This document shows positions 1 to 9,294 of a DNA stretch of 64,000 bases, in pieces. The stretch comes from Ochromonas danica (taxonomy: Eukaryota > Sar > Chrysophyceae > Chromulinales > Chromulinaceae), in NCBI GenBank assembly GCA_015146655.1, contig VKHL01000078.1, positions 65,454 through 129,453 of the forward strand, in the 5' to 3' direction. Positions within the stretch are counted from its first letter, which is position 1. Every line of letters starts with the position of its first letter. Position numbers and translations under genes: made by a program. The notes beneath the pieces are model-generated. The model was not told the DNA's origin, searched no databases, and saw only the letters and a list, made by a program, of their open reading frames with translations.

Positions 1-420
1 CAGTTCCAGTTCTGTTATAAAAGCGTATCATTCCTGTGTTATGGAATCATTAACAGAGATGACAAGCCAACTGAGATGACACTAAAATTACCTAGACTAC
101 ATCAATCCATGCTATGCTTTACTAGAGTTTGTCCTTAGACATGATAATATCTAACAAAAGCAACACTAAACAATCTCATATCAAATCAGTAATAAATTAC
201 ACTATCCATTAATGTCACAACTACAAACTATTTCAAATAGAACAATTCAACAAGTCAGCTCAACAAACCCAATGCCAAGAAAAGCAATCAATCATGCAAC
301 GTTTCTTGAACCGACATTCTCTCATTACCCTCATTGAGGAAAGTAAAACAACATAGCAGGGATGATGGTTGTATCCATAGGTATGGATACGTTAGATAGG
401 TATGAAGGATAATAAAAAAG
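1..420. repeat. Dispersed flank repeat, copy A
   Basis: The first 150 nt are almost identical to 5191-5340, and the following 250 nt match 5341-5640 with small indels. A third, partly diverged copy starts near 8655. All copies carry the same landmarks: a CCTTAGAC/TATGATAATATCTA segment, GTCAGCTCAACAAA, CATTCTCTCATTACCCTC and GTATCCATAGGTATGGA. Copies B and C lie 3' of permease genes P1 and P2, so copy A may mark the flank of another family member or a relic beyond the left edge. No reading frame is conserved between the copies. Confidence 0.8.
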
Positions 421-838
421 GGACGGGGAGGGGGCCTGTTGTTTGATAGAGTTTCTAATATAGATTCCTCTTATATATCGATCAAATGTATTGCCGCCAA
501 GAACCACCCTTAAGACATGTCTATACTATTCACCTAAAGGCACATGAAACCAGATCTATTTGAAGAGATCTCAACCTAGTACAGGTAGTATATATAATAG
601 TAGTAAAAGTTGTAGTAATGGTTGTATATGAAACAACCATCATATTTATTCTCTTCAGCGCAAACAACCACTACAAAGACAACAATAGTTTTGAGCGATA
701 GCGTTTTCAAGCGGTATGCAGTTTAATTAGTTAGGAAGTTCACAAAACACAAGGCATGGCTACATCTCCCTTATCAACACGGAATCAAGAATTCAGTCCT
801 GAAGCACGCAACTTACAGTGCTTCAACCGAATGTGTAT
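421..838. other. Non-coding stretch
   Basis: No conserved frame, repeat or RNA-like fold is visible here. It is the 3' side of the minus-strand gene that ends at 839. Confidence 0.5.
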
Positions 839-1939
839 TTATTTAGTGTCACCTTGGGCTCCTAACGGTTTTCTGCCAAACTTAAACCAGCAAAACACAC
901 CAACTGCAGTGAGAATCACGCCGCCAATGAAGCTAAATACAATAGCTATAGCCAACATATCCTTGCCCACACCATTATTGTCATCATTTTCGTCGTCATC
1001 AGCATTAGTACCGGACATACTGTAAGTAGCAAAACCACCGTCGCCAGCATTGACACAGGCACCACTGGTATCAAGATAAGTGACCTCTACTGTGTTCGCT
1101 GCGTTGCAATTCTCACCACTGTAATCAAAGAGGTATGGAGTTGTGAAGATAAAGGAAGAATAGTTTCTGCCATTGTAGTTGGTGTAGCACATATCTTGCA
1201 GTCCGGTCTGTACATTGATCATGCCGTCTTGAGAGCAGTCAGAAGATTGGAAAAGACTGCAAAGAAATGAATAGAAGTTGATTGAGTAAGATTATGATGG
1301 AGCGCATGAAGTATGCACATGTGTCAAAACAAATATTGCTCACTTTCTCGTGATACTTGCCGCAGGCATTGTATCAGTGGGATAACCCGTGGTGCAAGTG
1401 TACATGTTGGAGTCCCATCCACCATTGGAATTAATGTATCCGTCGTCATCAACGTCAGTTGCGAAGCAATAGTTGATCGACGGAGAGTGTAGGTTTGGTG
1501 GTCCGCGCTTGACAGTGCAAGCACTGTCGCTGTACTTCTGCTTAATGATTGCAGCTGCAAAAAACAGAAACAATTATCGCACAACATTTAACGGAACAAA
1601 GATATGAATCTTACAAGAGTTGCACGCGTAAGTGTAAAATACGGTTGAATCGTCAGTAAGCTTGTAGCAGAAGGCAGTGGATAATGCTTTAGTCGTCATC
1701 ACACTGCCTGTGCAACCAGATCCCTCGTAAAAAGTGTTGGTAATCCAATTGGTAGTGGCCACATTGCCATCTGGATGCAGTCTGGACGCAGGTTGGGAAG
1801 ATTGAGAGGAAATGTCCATCATTACATAGTTTCTTGGAACACCATCGATTACTTCACCAAATGAAGCTGAAAACATCATCAAAAGGGAAACTGATGCGAA
1901 CAGTGCCATCATCATTGATTTCATCGTTACGCTTTCCAA
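839..1939 (-). CDS. Secreted or type I single-pass membrane protein, unknown family
   Basis: Three exons join cleanly: 1939-1615, 1554-1344 and 1256-839. Introns are 60 and 87 nt, with GTAAGA/TTGCAG and GTGAGC/TTGCAG borders. They give 317 residues and keep the frame. Residues 1 to about 28 form a signal peptide (Met-rich start, then ALFASVSLLMMFSAS); Met6 is an alternative start. The ectodomain has about ten cysteines, several aromatic/Asn-rich stretches and an Asp-rich linker (DADDDENDD-like) just before the membrane. A single hydrophobic segment (IAIVFSFIGGVILTAVGVF) near the C terminus is followed by a short basic tail (KFGRK). This layout fits a cell-surface protein with most of its mass outside. 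I do not recognise the ectodomain and assign no function. The exon structure is well supported by frame agreement. Confidence 0.75.
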
Positions 1940-3130
1940 TGCTGAATGACTGCGGCGAACAGAAGATTTCCAGCAGAGTGACAGCTAGCAGAGGATGAGC
2001 AGCAGAAACACCATCACGACACACGCACTGCATCATCACCAGCAGGTTTTTTAGTTAAGTTAACGGGGAGGATCGAAAACCAACGGTTTTCAACATTCTT
2101 TTTCAGAGTTTTCAAAGAGCAAGTTCTTTGTTTTCCTGCGTTCTCATACAAAAAGACCATTATCGTTGAATTCCTCTCGATGAAACGAATCGAATGATAC
2201 TACTAGTATATAATAGTCTACGACCAGGTAATGTTAAACAGTGAATGAGAAAAAGCTAAAAATGTCGAATTCGTTGACAATTTCATGGCTCTGAATCTAT
2301 CATAGGTTTCCCTTTCTTCTTGTTCACCAACCTGTGATCCCAAGCAGCCAGCACAGAAGGACACAGGTAATAAGACTAGATCCATGTCTAATCAAACGCG
2401 ACAATGAAAATTGATAGCTACTTTGTAGATGTTTTTAATTGTGCTTAGATTTACTGAAATGGCTAGCGCACAAATGGAACGGGATTTGGCAAACGAACTG
2501 TCCCTTTTAGTGCTCCAGTTCGTTTTTCATTAAGTAAGGAGTTGAGAACCAGCGTGTCTGCACCGTGTATATATTTATTAGTCTCTCTGCAGGCCAGTGC
2601 TTTTGCAAACCTAAGAATTTCCGTAAATCTAAGAATCACCTCTTCTCTGTGGTCCTCCTCCATCTAACTGTAAGTTGCATTTCACTTCCTAAGTTAACAA
2701 TCTCTATTAAGAAACGTACTGTAGCTTAAGATTCAGGAGGACCACTCAGAAGAAGCGATCCTTAGGTTTGCAAACGCACTGGCAGGTTTGGTCTGGAAGA
2801 AGTGGAAGAAGGGGTCTTTGTTACAACTCACCTTGTTCGTCACATCCTATCCTATCTTATCTTAGCCACTCTACCACTCACTATCACTACATCCAAACAC
2901 CTTCACTTCCTACTCACTCCTCTTCTTCCCTCCTCCCCATTCCATATGGACAAAGCTCATCATCCTAATCCATGATGCACAGCTCATCAGAACTAGTCCA
3001 TTTCATGAAGAATATCGTTCAAGTCGTTAGCAGGAAGTATAGCAACATGTCTTTCATAGAAAGTGGCCACAATTAATGATAATCTGAAGTGATCAGAAAG
3101 CCATCGCGCTATAGTAAGACAGATTCAAAA
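1940..3130. other. Intergenic, with decayed coding-like inverted repeat
   Basis: No intact gene is visible. The stretch separates two minus-strand genes and so holds the promoter of the 839-1939 gene and the 3' end of the LRR gene. At 2588-2786 it contains an imperfect inverted repeat described separately. A pyrimidine-rich, CACTC-rich tract lies at about 2830-2960. Confidence 0.5.
2588..2786. repeat. Imperfect inverted repeat of coding-like sequence
   Basis: The arm at 2588-2658, read on the minus strand, and the arm at 2735-2786, read on the plus strand, both begin GGAGGACCAC and run to TTTGCAAA.GCACTGGC. Both translate to a similar peptide (EDHxEExILRF...ALA), so the shared sequence looks like a decayed exon fragment present in two orientations. 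The first arm also carries a short internal duplication of ATTCTTAG. No parent gene is present in this window. Confidence 0.55.
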
Positions 3131-4759
3131 TCAGTTTCCCTCATCTTTCATCCAGTGACGACTTTCCTCATTGAACTCATATTTGATTCCATATTCATAT
3201 AAATCGACAGATCCTTCTTCCAGACTAGAAGGCCACCTCACTTCCTCATCTAATAGTACTTCATCCAAGATCTCATCGGATACTGACTGGTCCATAGTGA
3301 CCTCTATCACTCTCAGATTAGAGTGTCTAGACAGAGCCATAAGACTATCTAATCCACAACATGGGACTGATATTCTGTCCAACATCTGACATCTCTCTAT
3401 CATTTCCCTCCAACAAGTATCAGAAAATTGGAAGGCATCGAGATCAGAGAAATAAACATCGAACCGTGTGAGACTGTTTGCATGCTCTGTGATAGCTGAT
3501 AAAGTAGCATCACTGTAGACATTGTCAACGTCTTGTTCCAGCAACAAGTTATTCAAATGAGGTAGATCCCGTAGTAGAGCAGTTAAGGAGGCTTCAGGTG
3601 CACAAGATTCTAACTCGATCTGGTAAGGTGCTAATAGGGACTTCAGACTTGCCACCGGACGATAGTCATGATCTGTCAGATCTAAGATTACACGCTTGGG
3701 TCGACTTCTCGCTAATGCATAAGATAAACAAGGCAACCAAACTTCATCATGACTTCGCACTTCTACACACATAGTACTGGTCTTATCATTTGTAGAAATA
3801 GGTCCATTAATCGACACATTCCGGAGATGTGGACATTGTGTTAATAGGCGATATAGAGACTCCGTACTGGAGGGAAAAGTATTGCGGATGGCTAAGCTCG
3901 TCAACTTTGGACATAAGCTTGCCAGCGATACCAAGAAATCACCTAAGTTGAAGGATGTTCCACAACATTCTACTTTCAGAGACTCTAGAAAACTTCCAGC
4001 TGATGATGAGAGATAGGGCATCAACCACGACTCGGTGGTCTCCAAGGGAGTCATCCCCACATGGACATTCAAACCTCTCAGATGAATCCCAAATTCCAAG
4101 AGGGTAGATATAATTAACTCCATTCCATCGCTCATACAAACATTCAATTCTTCTAAACTGGAGGCATGTTTAATGAGGAGACGTGCAATCACATCCTGAT
4201 TTTGATGATATGTATGAGGTCCTTTCAGACTCAATTTGATGAGAGAATTCTCTCTTAAGTCCTCTTCCAAAGCTCCCAACACAATCTCAATCAGAACTTC
4301 ATAAAGCAACGATTCATCCTCTATACACACTACTGTGACATGTCGGAGATTATGACAATGAGAGAAGAACATTGAGAGAATGCTATCTAGTTCACTTCTA
4401 CCAGGTAAATGAAACCCTCCCCCTCTTTCTATAACAATAGAACGAAGAGTAGGACAGTAGGACTTCAAATCTAATGCTGCCGCAAGATCGTCCAAAACAT
4501 CCAAACGCAGTGGAAATCTTTCCACAAAATACACTTTACGACTCCCCACCCACTTATAAAACATGGTCATTTTATCACCCCATAATCTATCATCTTCTAA
4601 CTCCCCGCTCATTTTAAGATCAGACAAAGAAGTCAACCACTCTTCTCGTTCATTCTTCTCTACACAGGCTATATCTAACATAGACAAATCCTTCCATTCT
4701 AACCATTCTGAATATATACTATGAAGAATATCTTCAGGTAACTGCCAGATAACACTCAT
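3131..4759 (-). CDS. F-box-like leucine-rich-repeat protein (LRR family member 1)
   Basis: This single-exon gene encodes 542 residues. I chose the ATG at 4759 because the protein then starts MSVIWQLPEDILHSIYSEWL, matching the starts of the two relatives at 58593-60254 and 61989-63587; the open frame continues 72 codons upstream but that part is unrelated. Residues 5-45 resemble an F-box: LPEDIL, a WL.W.DLS.LD.ACVEKN core. The rest has irregular leucine-rich repeats (for example LTSLAIRNTFPS, LRNVSINGPIS, LEELNVCMSD) spaced about 25-30 residues apart. F-box/LRR proteins usually act as substrate receptors of SCF ubiquitin ligases; that role is inferred from layout. It shares roughly a third to half of its residues with the relatives by eye. 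An N-terminal duplicate lies just upstream. Confidence 0.75.
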   Translation of the reverse strand: MSVIWQLPEDILHSIYSEWLEWKDLSMLDIACVEKNEREEWLTSLSDLKMSGELEDDRLWGDKMTMFYKWVGSRKVYFVERFPLRLDVLDDLAAALDLKSYCPTLRSIVIERGGGFHLPGRSELDSILSMFFSHCHNLRHVTVVCIEDESLLYEVLIEIVLGALEEDLRENSLIKLSLKGPHTYHQNQDVIARLLIKHASSLEELNVCMSDGMELIISTLLEFGIHLRGLNVHVGMTPLETTESWLMPYLSSSAGSFLESLKVECCGTSFNLGDFLVSLASLCPKLTSLAIRNTFPSSTESLYRLLTQCPHLRNVSINGPISTNDKTSTMCVEVRSHDEVWLPCLSYALARSRPKRVILDLTDHDYRPVASLKSLLAPYQIELESCAPEASLTALLRDLPHLNNLLLEQDVDNVYSDATLSAITEHANSLTRFDVYFSDLDAFQFSDTCWREMIERCQMLDRISVPCCGLDSLMALSRHSNLRVIEVTMDQSVSDEILDEVLLDEEVRWPSSLEEGSVDLYEYGIKYEFNEESRHWMKDEGN

Positions 4760-4929
4760 CACTTCTCTATAATAATAACTAGATAATAACAATAATATCA
4801 ACCAATCGCCTAGACTAGTTGATTCTTCTCTTCGACAGGTGAAGAATCTGAAGTTGATGATGATTGTTGGAATTCCACAATTCCATCGTAGTATTCCATG
4901 GAATGCCAAATGACTCACTAACATCTCCT

Positions 4930-5028
4930 CAAACAGGCTATATCTAACATAGACAAATCCTTCCATCTCAACCACTCTGAATATATACTATGAAGAATAT
5001 CTTCAGGTAGACACCAGATAGCATTCAT
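4930..5028 (-). pseudogene. N-terminal fragment of an LRR family gene
   Basis: Starting from the ATG at 5028, 33 codons read MNAIWCLPEDILHSIYSEWL followed by RWKDLSMLDIAC, nearly the same as the intact gene that begins at 4759. Homology stops abruptly inside the codon after the ACV position. The sequence then continues in an unrelated frame into the region just upstream of the intact start. It is a truncated second 5' end, from a partial tandem duplication or a deletion. Confidence 0.8.
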
Positions 5029-5190
5029 CACTTCTCAACAGAACATGATTAAGTTTGTGTCTGTTGTCAAACTTTCGAGGTCACCTCGTCATCAATTGTG
5101 CGTTTGTTGGAATTGAATGCATTTTTCAGATTTGCTCTCCGAAGTTTGTTTTGTAATGATCCCGAACCAATGAAATTGAAGTGGTTATTG

Positions 5191-5660
5191 CAGTTCCAGT
5201 TCTGTTATAAAAGCGTATCATTCCTGTGTTATGGAATCATTAACAGAGATGACAAGCCAACTGAGATGACACTAAAATTACCTAGACTACATCAATCCAT
5301 GCTATGCTTTACTAGATTTTGTCCTTAGACATGATAATATCTAACAAAAGCAACACTAAACAATCTCATATCAAATCACCACTTAATTCAATTAGCAATG
5401 AATTACATTATCAATTAATGTCACAACTACAAACTATTACAAATGGAACAATTCAACAAGTCAGCTCAACAAACCTAATGTCATGAAAAGCAATCAATCA
5501 TTCAACATTTCTTGCAACTGACATTCTCTCATTACCCTCCCCGAGGAAAGTAAAACAACATAGCAGGATGGAAAGATGATGGTAGTATCCATAGGTATGG
5601 ACCTGTTAGATACTGTAGGTATGATGGATAATAGATGGATAGGTAAAGATTATTCAAGAG
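5191..5660. repeat. Dispersed flank repeat, copy B
   Basis: This is the second copy of the repeat that opens the window. The first 150 nt match positions 1-150 with one visible change. It differs from copy A by an extra block around 5389-5410 (CACTTAATTCAATTAGCAA), which copy C also has, so B and C are closer relatives. It lies 3' of permease P1 and carries no gene. Confidence 0.8.
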
Positions 5661-6254
5661 ATGGAAAGGATAAAAGCTACTGTTGAGAAGTTGAACAAAG
5701 AATAGCAAAATCACACGAACACAATGACAATCATTAAAGAAGAAGAAGAGGAAGAGTGAGAAGTCAACAAATAATGAGCTTCCCAATTCAATGTTTTCGA
5801 TCAAAGTAGCATACACTATAGAATAGCAATATAGAATAGAAAGCAACACAGAGATATTTCACCCATACATTACTTTATAGCAGACTGTATTACACGAGTG
5901 AGATACAGAAAATAGACTACCAGTACAAACCAGACCAGATAATCAAAATTAACGCGATAACCTTCCGATAGGGTATGAAGAACCACTATGGAACTCCGGA
6001 GGACATTGTAAAGAATTCTGAGCACGTACTCCCATTACAAAATAGCTAGAGTATAACGAAAAAGACAAAGTCATACATAAATATAGCAGACTAGAAGGCA
6101 ATATGATCTGTAATAAAGAACATGTTGCCGCAAAGCCTATCAAACAAACAAACAAACAAACAAACAAACAAAAATCCCTTTCAGTTCAAAACATAAATTG
6201 ATGGGATTATGTATTCCAGCAATGAGTCCAATAATCCCCCAAAGAAGAATACTA
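5661..6254. other. 3' flank of permease P1
   Basis: No gene is visible. From 5971 onward the sequence is a near-perfect copy of 9295-9578. A (CAAA)n tract at 6143-6172 is repeated at 9467-9496. The rest is AT-rich 3' flank, with AATAAA-like words that could serve polyadenylation. Confidence 0.6.
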
Positions 6255-8156
6255 TCAAATAGAATGTTGTGTATGTGTTTCCTCCACTGGACGATCAACA
6301 CACTGGTCCATCCCCTGTTGCCCAGCTTCACCATTCTGAGCCTGATGATGACCATGAACCTCGTGCTGACGAGGAGATGGCAGCTGATGCTGATAGTCAC
6401 TTGTGTCAGTCGGATGATGAGGTACTTCAGGTAACACCTTCCCTCCTCCTGCTGCCATCGCTCCCCCTCCAGACACATGATCAGGAGAAGACAGACCTGA
6501 CTCAGGACCAACAGACTGCAACATTTCTGCATCCAACTGAGCACGCATCAAATACCCGAACATATTCGGAACAGCACCCAACCACCCCATCATGCCTCCT
6601 CCTCTCACCCCTGTGCTCTCTTCATGGTGAGAAGAAGAGACTTGTTCAGATGGCCTCGTCGCTGCACTTGGAGCCACCGCATTGTGCTTATTATTGCCAT
6701 ATTTACCCTTCTTATGTCTACCCTGGTTCGCCTTGATGACATAGATCTTGAGAAACTTCTGCTGCTCTTCCTTCGAGAAGAATTGTCTCTTGGCTGCCAC
6801 GAAATAGTAATAGGCGAGGGCTAGGACCGATGTCATAGAGAACAGAGAGCTTGAGATTTTTACCTCACTGGGAAAGCCGAATAAAGAAACGCATACAAAG
6901 CAGTATACTAAAAGAGCAAAGCATGCACCATACTTGCCAAGCGGACTATAAAAGCTGCGCTCAAGCGAAGAGAAGGTTGTGTTGTAGATCAAGTAGGAAA
7001 TACAAAGACAGATGTACACAGGCATCGAACTCATCATCGACAAGGTGAACAAGATATCTATATAGGAGTCGGGCACCCAATAGAACAATATTACTTGAAC
7101 TACATAGCTTACAAACGCCACCAACAAGATTGCCACCCATGGAGTGCGATTGCGACCATATACCTCCTTCAACATTGGAGAAAATAAACCCGAACACGCC
7201 ATCGCATAGAGCTGATGAGCGGCAGCATAAATGAAACAAAAGGTGGTGCCAATCATAGTGGGAGCGGCAATGAATGCAGCTGTCTGCTTATTCACGTGGA
7301 AAACTTTCATAAGGCCTGGATCTAATGGAAACTTTTCATTGATTAGATTGAAAGCTCCTGGATGGATGCTGCCTGTCATCAACACAACGCTGATAAACAG
7401 CACTATCATCATCATAATCGTGGCCATCATCGTACGAGGAACGATATACCCTGGATTACGAGTGTTGTCGCACGTCAAGGTCATCACCTCGATACCCTTG
7501 TAACACCATCCAGAGATCGAGAAATAGCGCATGAAACTCATAGCGTCGGGATCGAGTTGTGCTACATCCCCCGTGTGATCTTTCTTCAATACCGCTCCAC
7601 CTGCATTCCCCAACAAATACACCAACACCAAGATCACGATCCAAACCGCCAGAACCGCTCCCACCTTCCAGAATGCTGACCCTCCCAAGATGTGCAGAGG
7701 TAAACAGATCGTGTAGAAGAACAACCAGTAGATTGGTTCGGCATTACGCGCTGTGCCCGTGATCGCTGAGATCACACGACCCACTGCATCCAGAGACGTC
7801 GCCACGAACATCACATACTCCATGGCCTCGAAGAAGCCAATCATGTAGCCTATTAATGGACCCAGCACACAACGAACATAACCATAGGAGCCACCTGAGA
7901 AAGGCAAGATGGAGGTCATCTCTGCGATCGAGCCAACGAAATTAAAGTAAGCGAAGGAGATGATCATGATACACAAGAAGAATTCCCAGTAGCCCATATT
8001 AAAGGCTGACTGCCAGTAGGTGAAGACTTTGCCGAAGACTAACATGCCCAGGAGGAAGAGTTCCAAGATAGAGGCCTGGTAGCCTTTTTCCATGGTGGTG
8101 GTGGATTTCAACAACTGAGAAGAACCATGCAAGACGGAATTTGACAATCTGTTCAT
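6255..8156 (-). CDS. APC-superfamily permease P1 (ethanolamine/amino-acid permease-like)
   Basis: A single exon encodes 633 residues from an ATG conserved across the family (MNRLSNS). About 12 membrane segments are visible. Residues 23-45 (ELFLLGMLVFGKVFTYW) fit TM1. The SGGSYGYVRCVLGPLIGY block fits the Gly-rich TM2-TM3 signature of APC carriers. GIEVMTLTCDNTRNPGYIVPR corresponds to the APC motif around TM6 (E..NP...PR). Family members carry amino acids, polyamines or ethanolamine across membranes; the substrate here cannot be read. After the last TM comes a cytosolic tail of about 150 residues: a basic start (AKRQFFSKEEQQKFLK), a Ser/Pro/His-rich middle and a conserved end THTQHSI. P1 is a direct duplicate of P2, differing mainly in a patch near 7270-7570. 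Confidence 0.85.
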   Translation of the reverse strand: MNRLSNSVLHGSSQLLKSTTTMEKGYQASILELFLLGMLVFGKVFTYWQSAFNMGYWEFFLCIMIISFAYFNFVGSIAEMTSILPFSGGSYGYVRCVLGPLIGYMIGFFEAMEYVMFVATSLDAVGRVISAITGTARNAEPIYWLFFYTICLPLHILGGSAFWKVGAVLAVWIVILVLVYLLGNAGGAVLKKDHTGDVAQLDPDAMSFMRYFSISGWCYKGIEVMTLTCDNTRNPGYIVPRTMMATIMMMIVLFISVVLMTGSIHPGAFNLINEKFPLDPGLMKVFHVNKQTAAFIAAPTMIGTTFCFIYAAAHQLYAMACSGLFSPMLKEVYGRNRTPWVAILLVAFVSYVVQVILFYWVPDSYIDILFTLSMMSSMPVYICLCISYLIYNTTFSSLERSFYSPLGKYGACFALLVYCFVCVSLFGFPSEVKISSSLFSMTSVLALAYYYFVAAKRQFFSKEEQQKFLKIYVIKANQGRHKKGKYGNNKHNAVAPSAATRPSEQVSSSHHEESTGVRGGGMMGWLGAVPNMFGYLMRAQLDAEMLQSVGPESGLSSPDHVSGGGAMAAGGGKVLPEVPHHPTDTSDYQHQLPSPRQHEVHGHHQAQNGEAGQQGMDQCVDRPVEETHTQHSI

Positions 8157-8654
8157 TACAATTTTTATTCTACAGAAAATAATACAGAAGGATGGTGAAT
8201 GAAGAGAACAAATAGATATTAAAAGGAGATATAAGGTGGGTTAGACTTGAATTTTGTCCTTTTGTTCTTATGATTGTTCAACGCCGACGTGTTGTTGAGT
8301 AGTGTGGGAGAGTCGACATCCATGGACATTTAACGGTTTTTCCACATTTTTTATACCCGCAAAATTGAAGTTTGACTGTTCTGTTGGAGTGAATTTCATG
8401 TACAAAATAAAAATTTTTAACTGATGGTAATATTATTAATACTACTATATCAGATATAAGATAACCTTGTGATAAATAATAATATATTTCTTCTATAACA
8501 TTATATGCATTCTATGTAATTCTGTGTCATTTTTTGTGGTGGAATAATCAAGCACAAACCAACAGATGACAATAGCAAGCCTAAACAGAGAGACGAATTT
8601 TACCGAAGATGAAGATGAAGATCAAGACTGTGATAAAATCAAGCCTTAGAGCTG
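8157..8654. other. Promoter side of P1 / spacer to P2 flank
   Basis: AT-rich spacer without a gene. The 60 nt next to the P1 start resemble the same part of P2 (CATCCTTCTG.ATTATT, read on the minus strand), so some leader sequence came along with the duplication. A GAAGATGAAGAT run lies near 8607. Confidence 0.5.
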
Positions 8655-9110
8655 TCCTTAGATATGATAATATCTATCATCGCGACTGCAAAGCAACTGA
8701 TTAATCAAATCACCACTTAATTCGATTAGCAACGAATTACACTATCAATTAACACCACAACTGCAAACTATAGCTGTTTCAAACAATTAAACAACAACAG
8801 CAATCAACAAGTCAGCTCAACAAAACCAATGGCATGAAAAGCAATCAATCATGCAACGTTTCTTGAGCCAACATTCTCTCATTACCCTCCTCGAGGAAAG
8901 TAAAACAACATAGCAGGATGGAAAGATGATGGTAGTATCCATAGGTATGGATATGTTAGATAGGTATGAAGGATAATAGATGGATAGGTAAAGATTGTTC
9001 AGGATAGAAAGGATACAGCAAGCTGTCGTTGAGAAGTTGAACAAAGAATAGCAAAATCACACGAACACAATGACAATCATTACAGAAGAAGAAGAGTGAG
9101 AACTCAACTT
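8655..9110. repeat. Dispersed flank repeat, copy C
   Basis: Third copy of the repeat at 1-420 and 5191-5660. It begins near the CCTTAGATATGATAATATCTA word, keeps GTCAGCTCAACAAA, CATTCTCTCATTACCCTCCTCGAGG and GTATCCATAGGTATGGATA, and matches copy B best. It lies 3' of permease P2. Confidence 0.75.
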
Positions 9111-9294
9111 CCAGAGTTGCAATAATAGAATAGGGAACAGCACAGAAATATTACACAGCAGAACGTGTCGCACAAGCGCGACACAGACTGTAAACCACAA
9201 GCTAGACCACGATTAAAAAAGATAACCCGACAGGGTATGAAGAATGAACTCTTGGAAGACACTATACTGAGTTCTGAGTACGAAGAACAACTAT

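Noticed and set aside
4760-4975. 72-codon upstream extension of LRR member 1
   Set aside because: Relatives start at the MSV-W position, and the extension covers the truncated 5' duplicate in a wrong frame.
6269-6736. 155-codon frame opposite the permease tail, present in several copies
   Set aside because: It persists only because the coding strand is conserved; its composition and lack of own signals argue against a gene.
7231-7503. 90-codon antisense frame repeated in all permeases
   Set aside because: It is the complement of the conserved TM6-TM7 region and changes with the sense protein, not independently.
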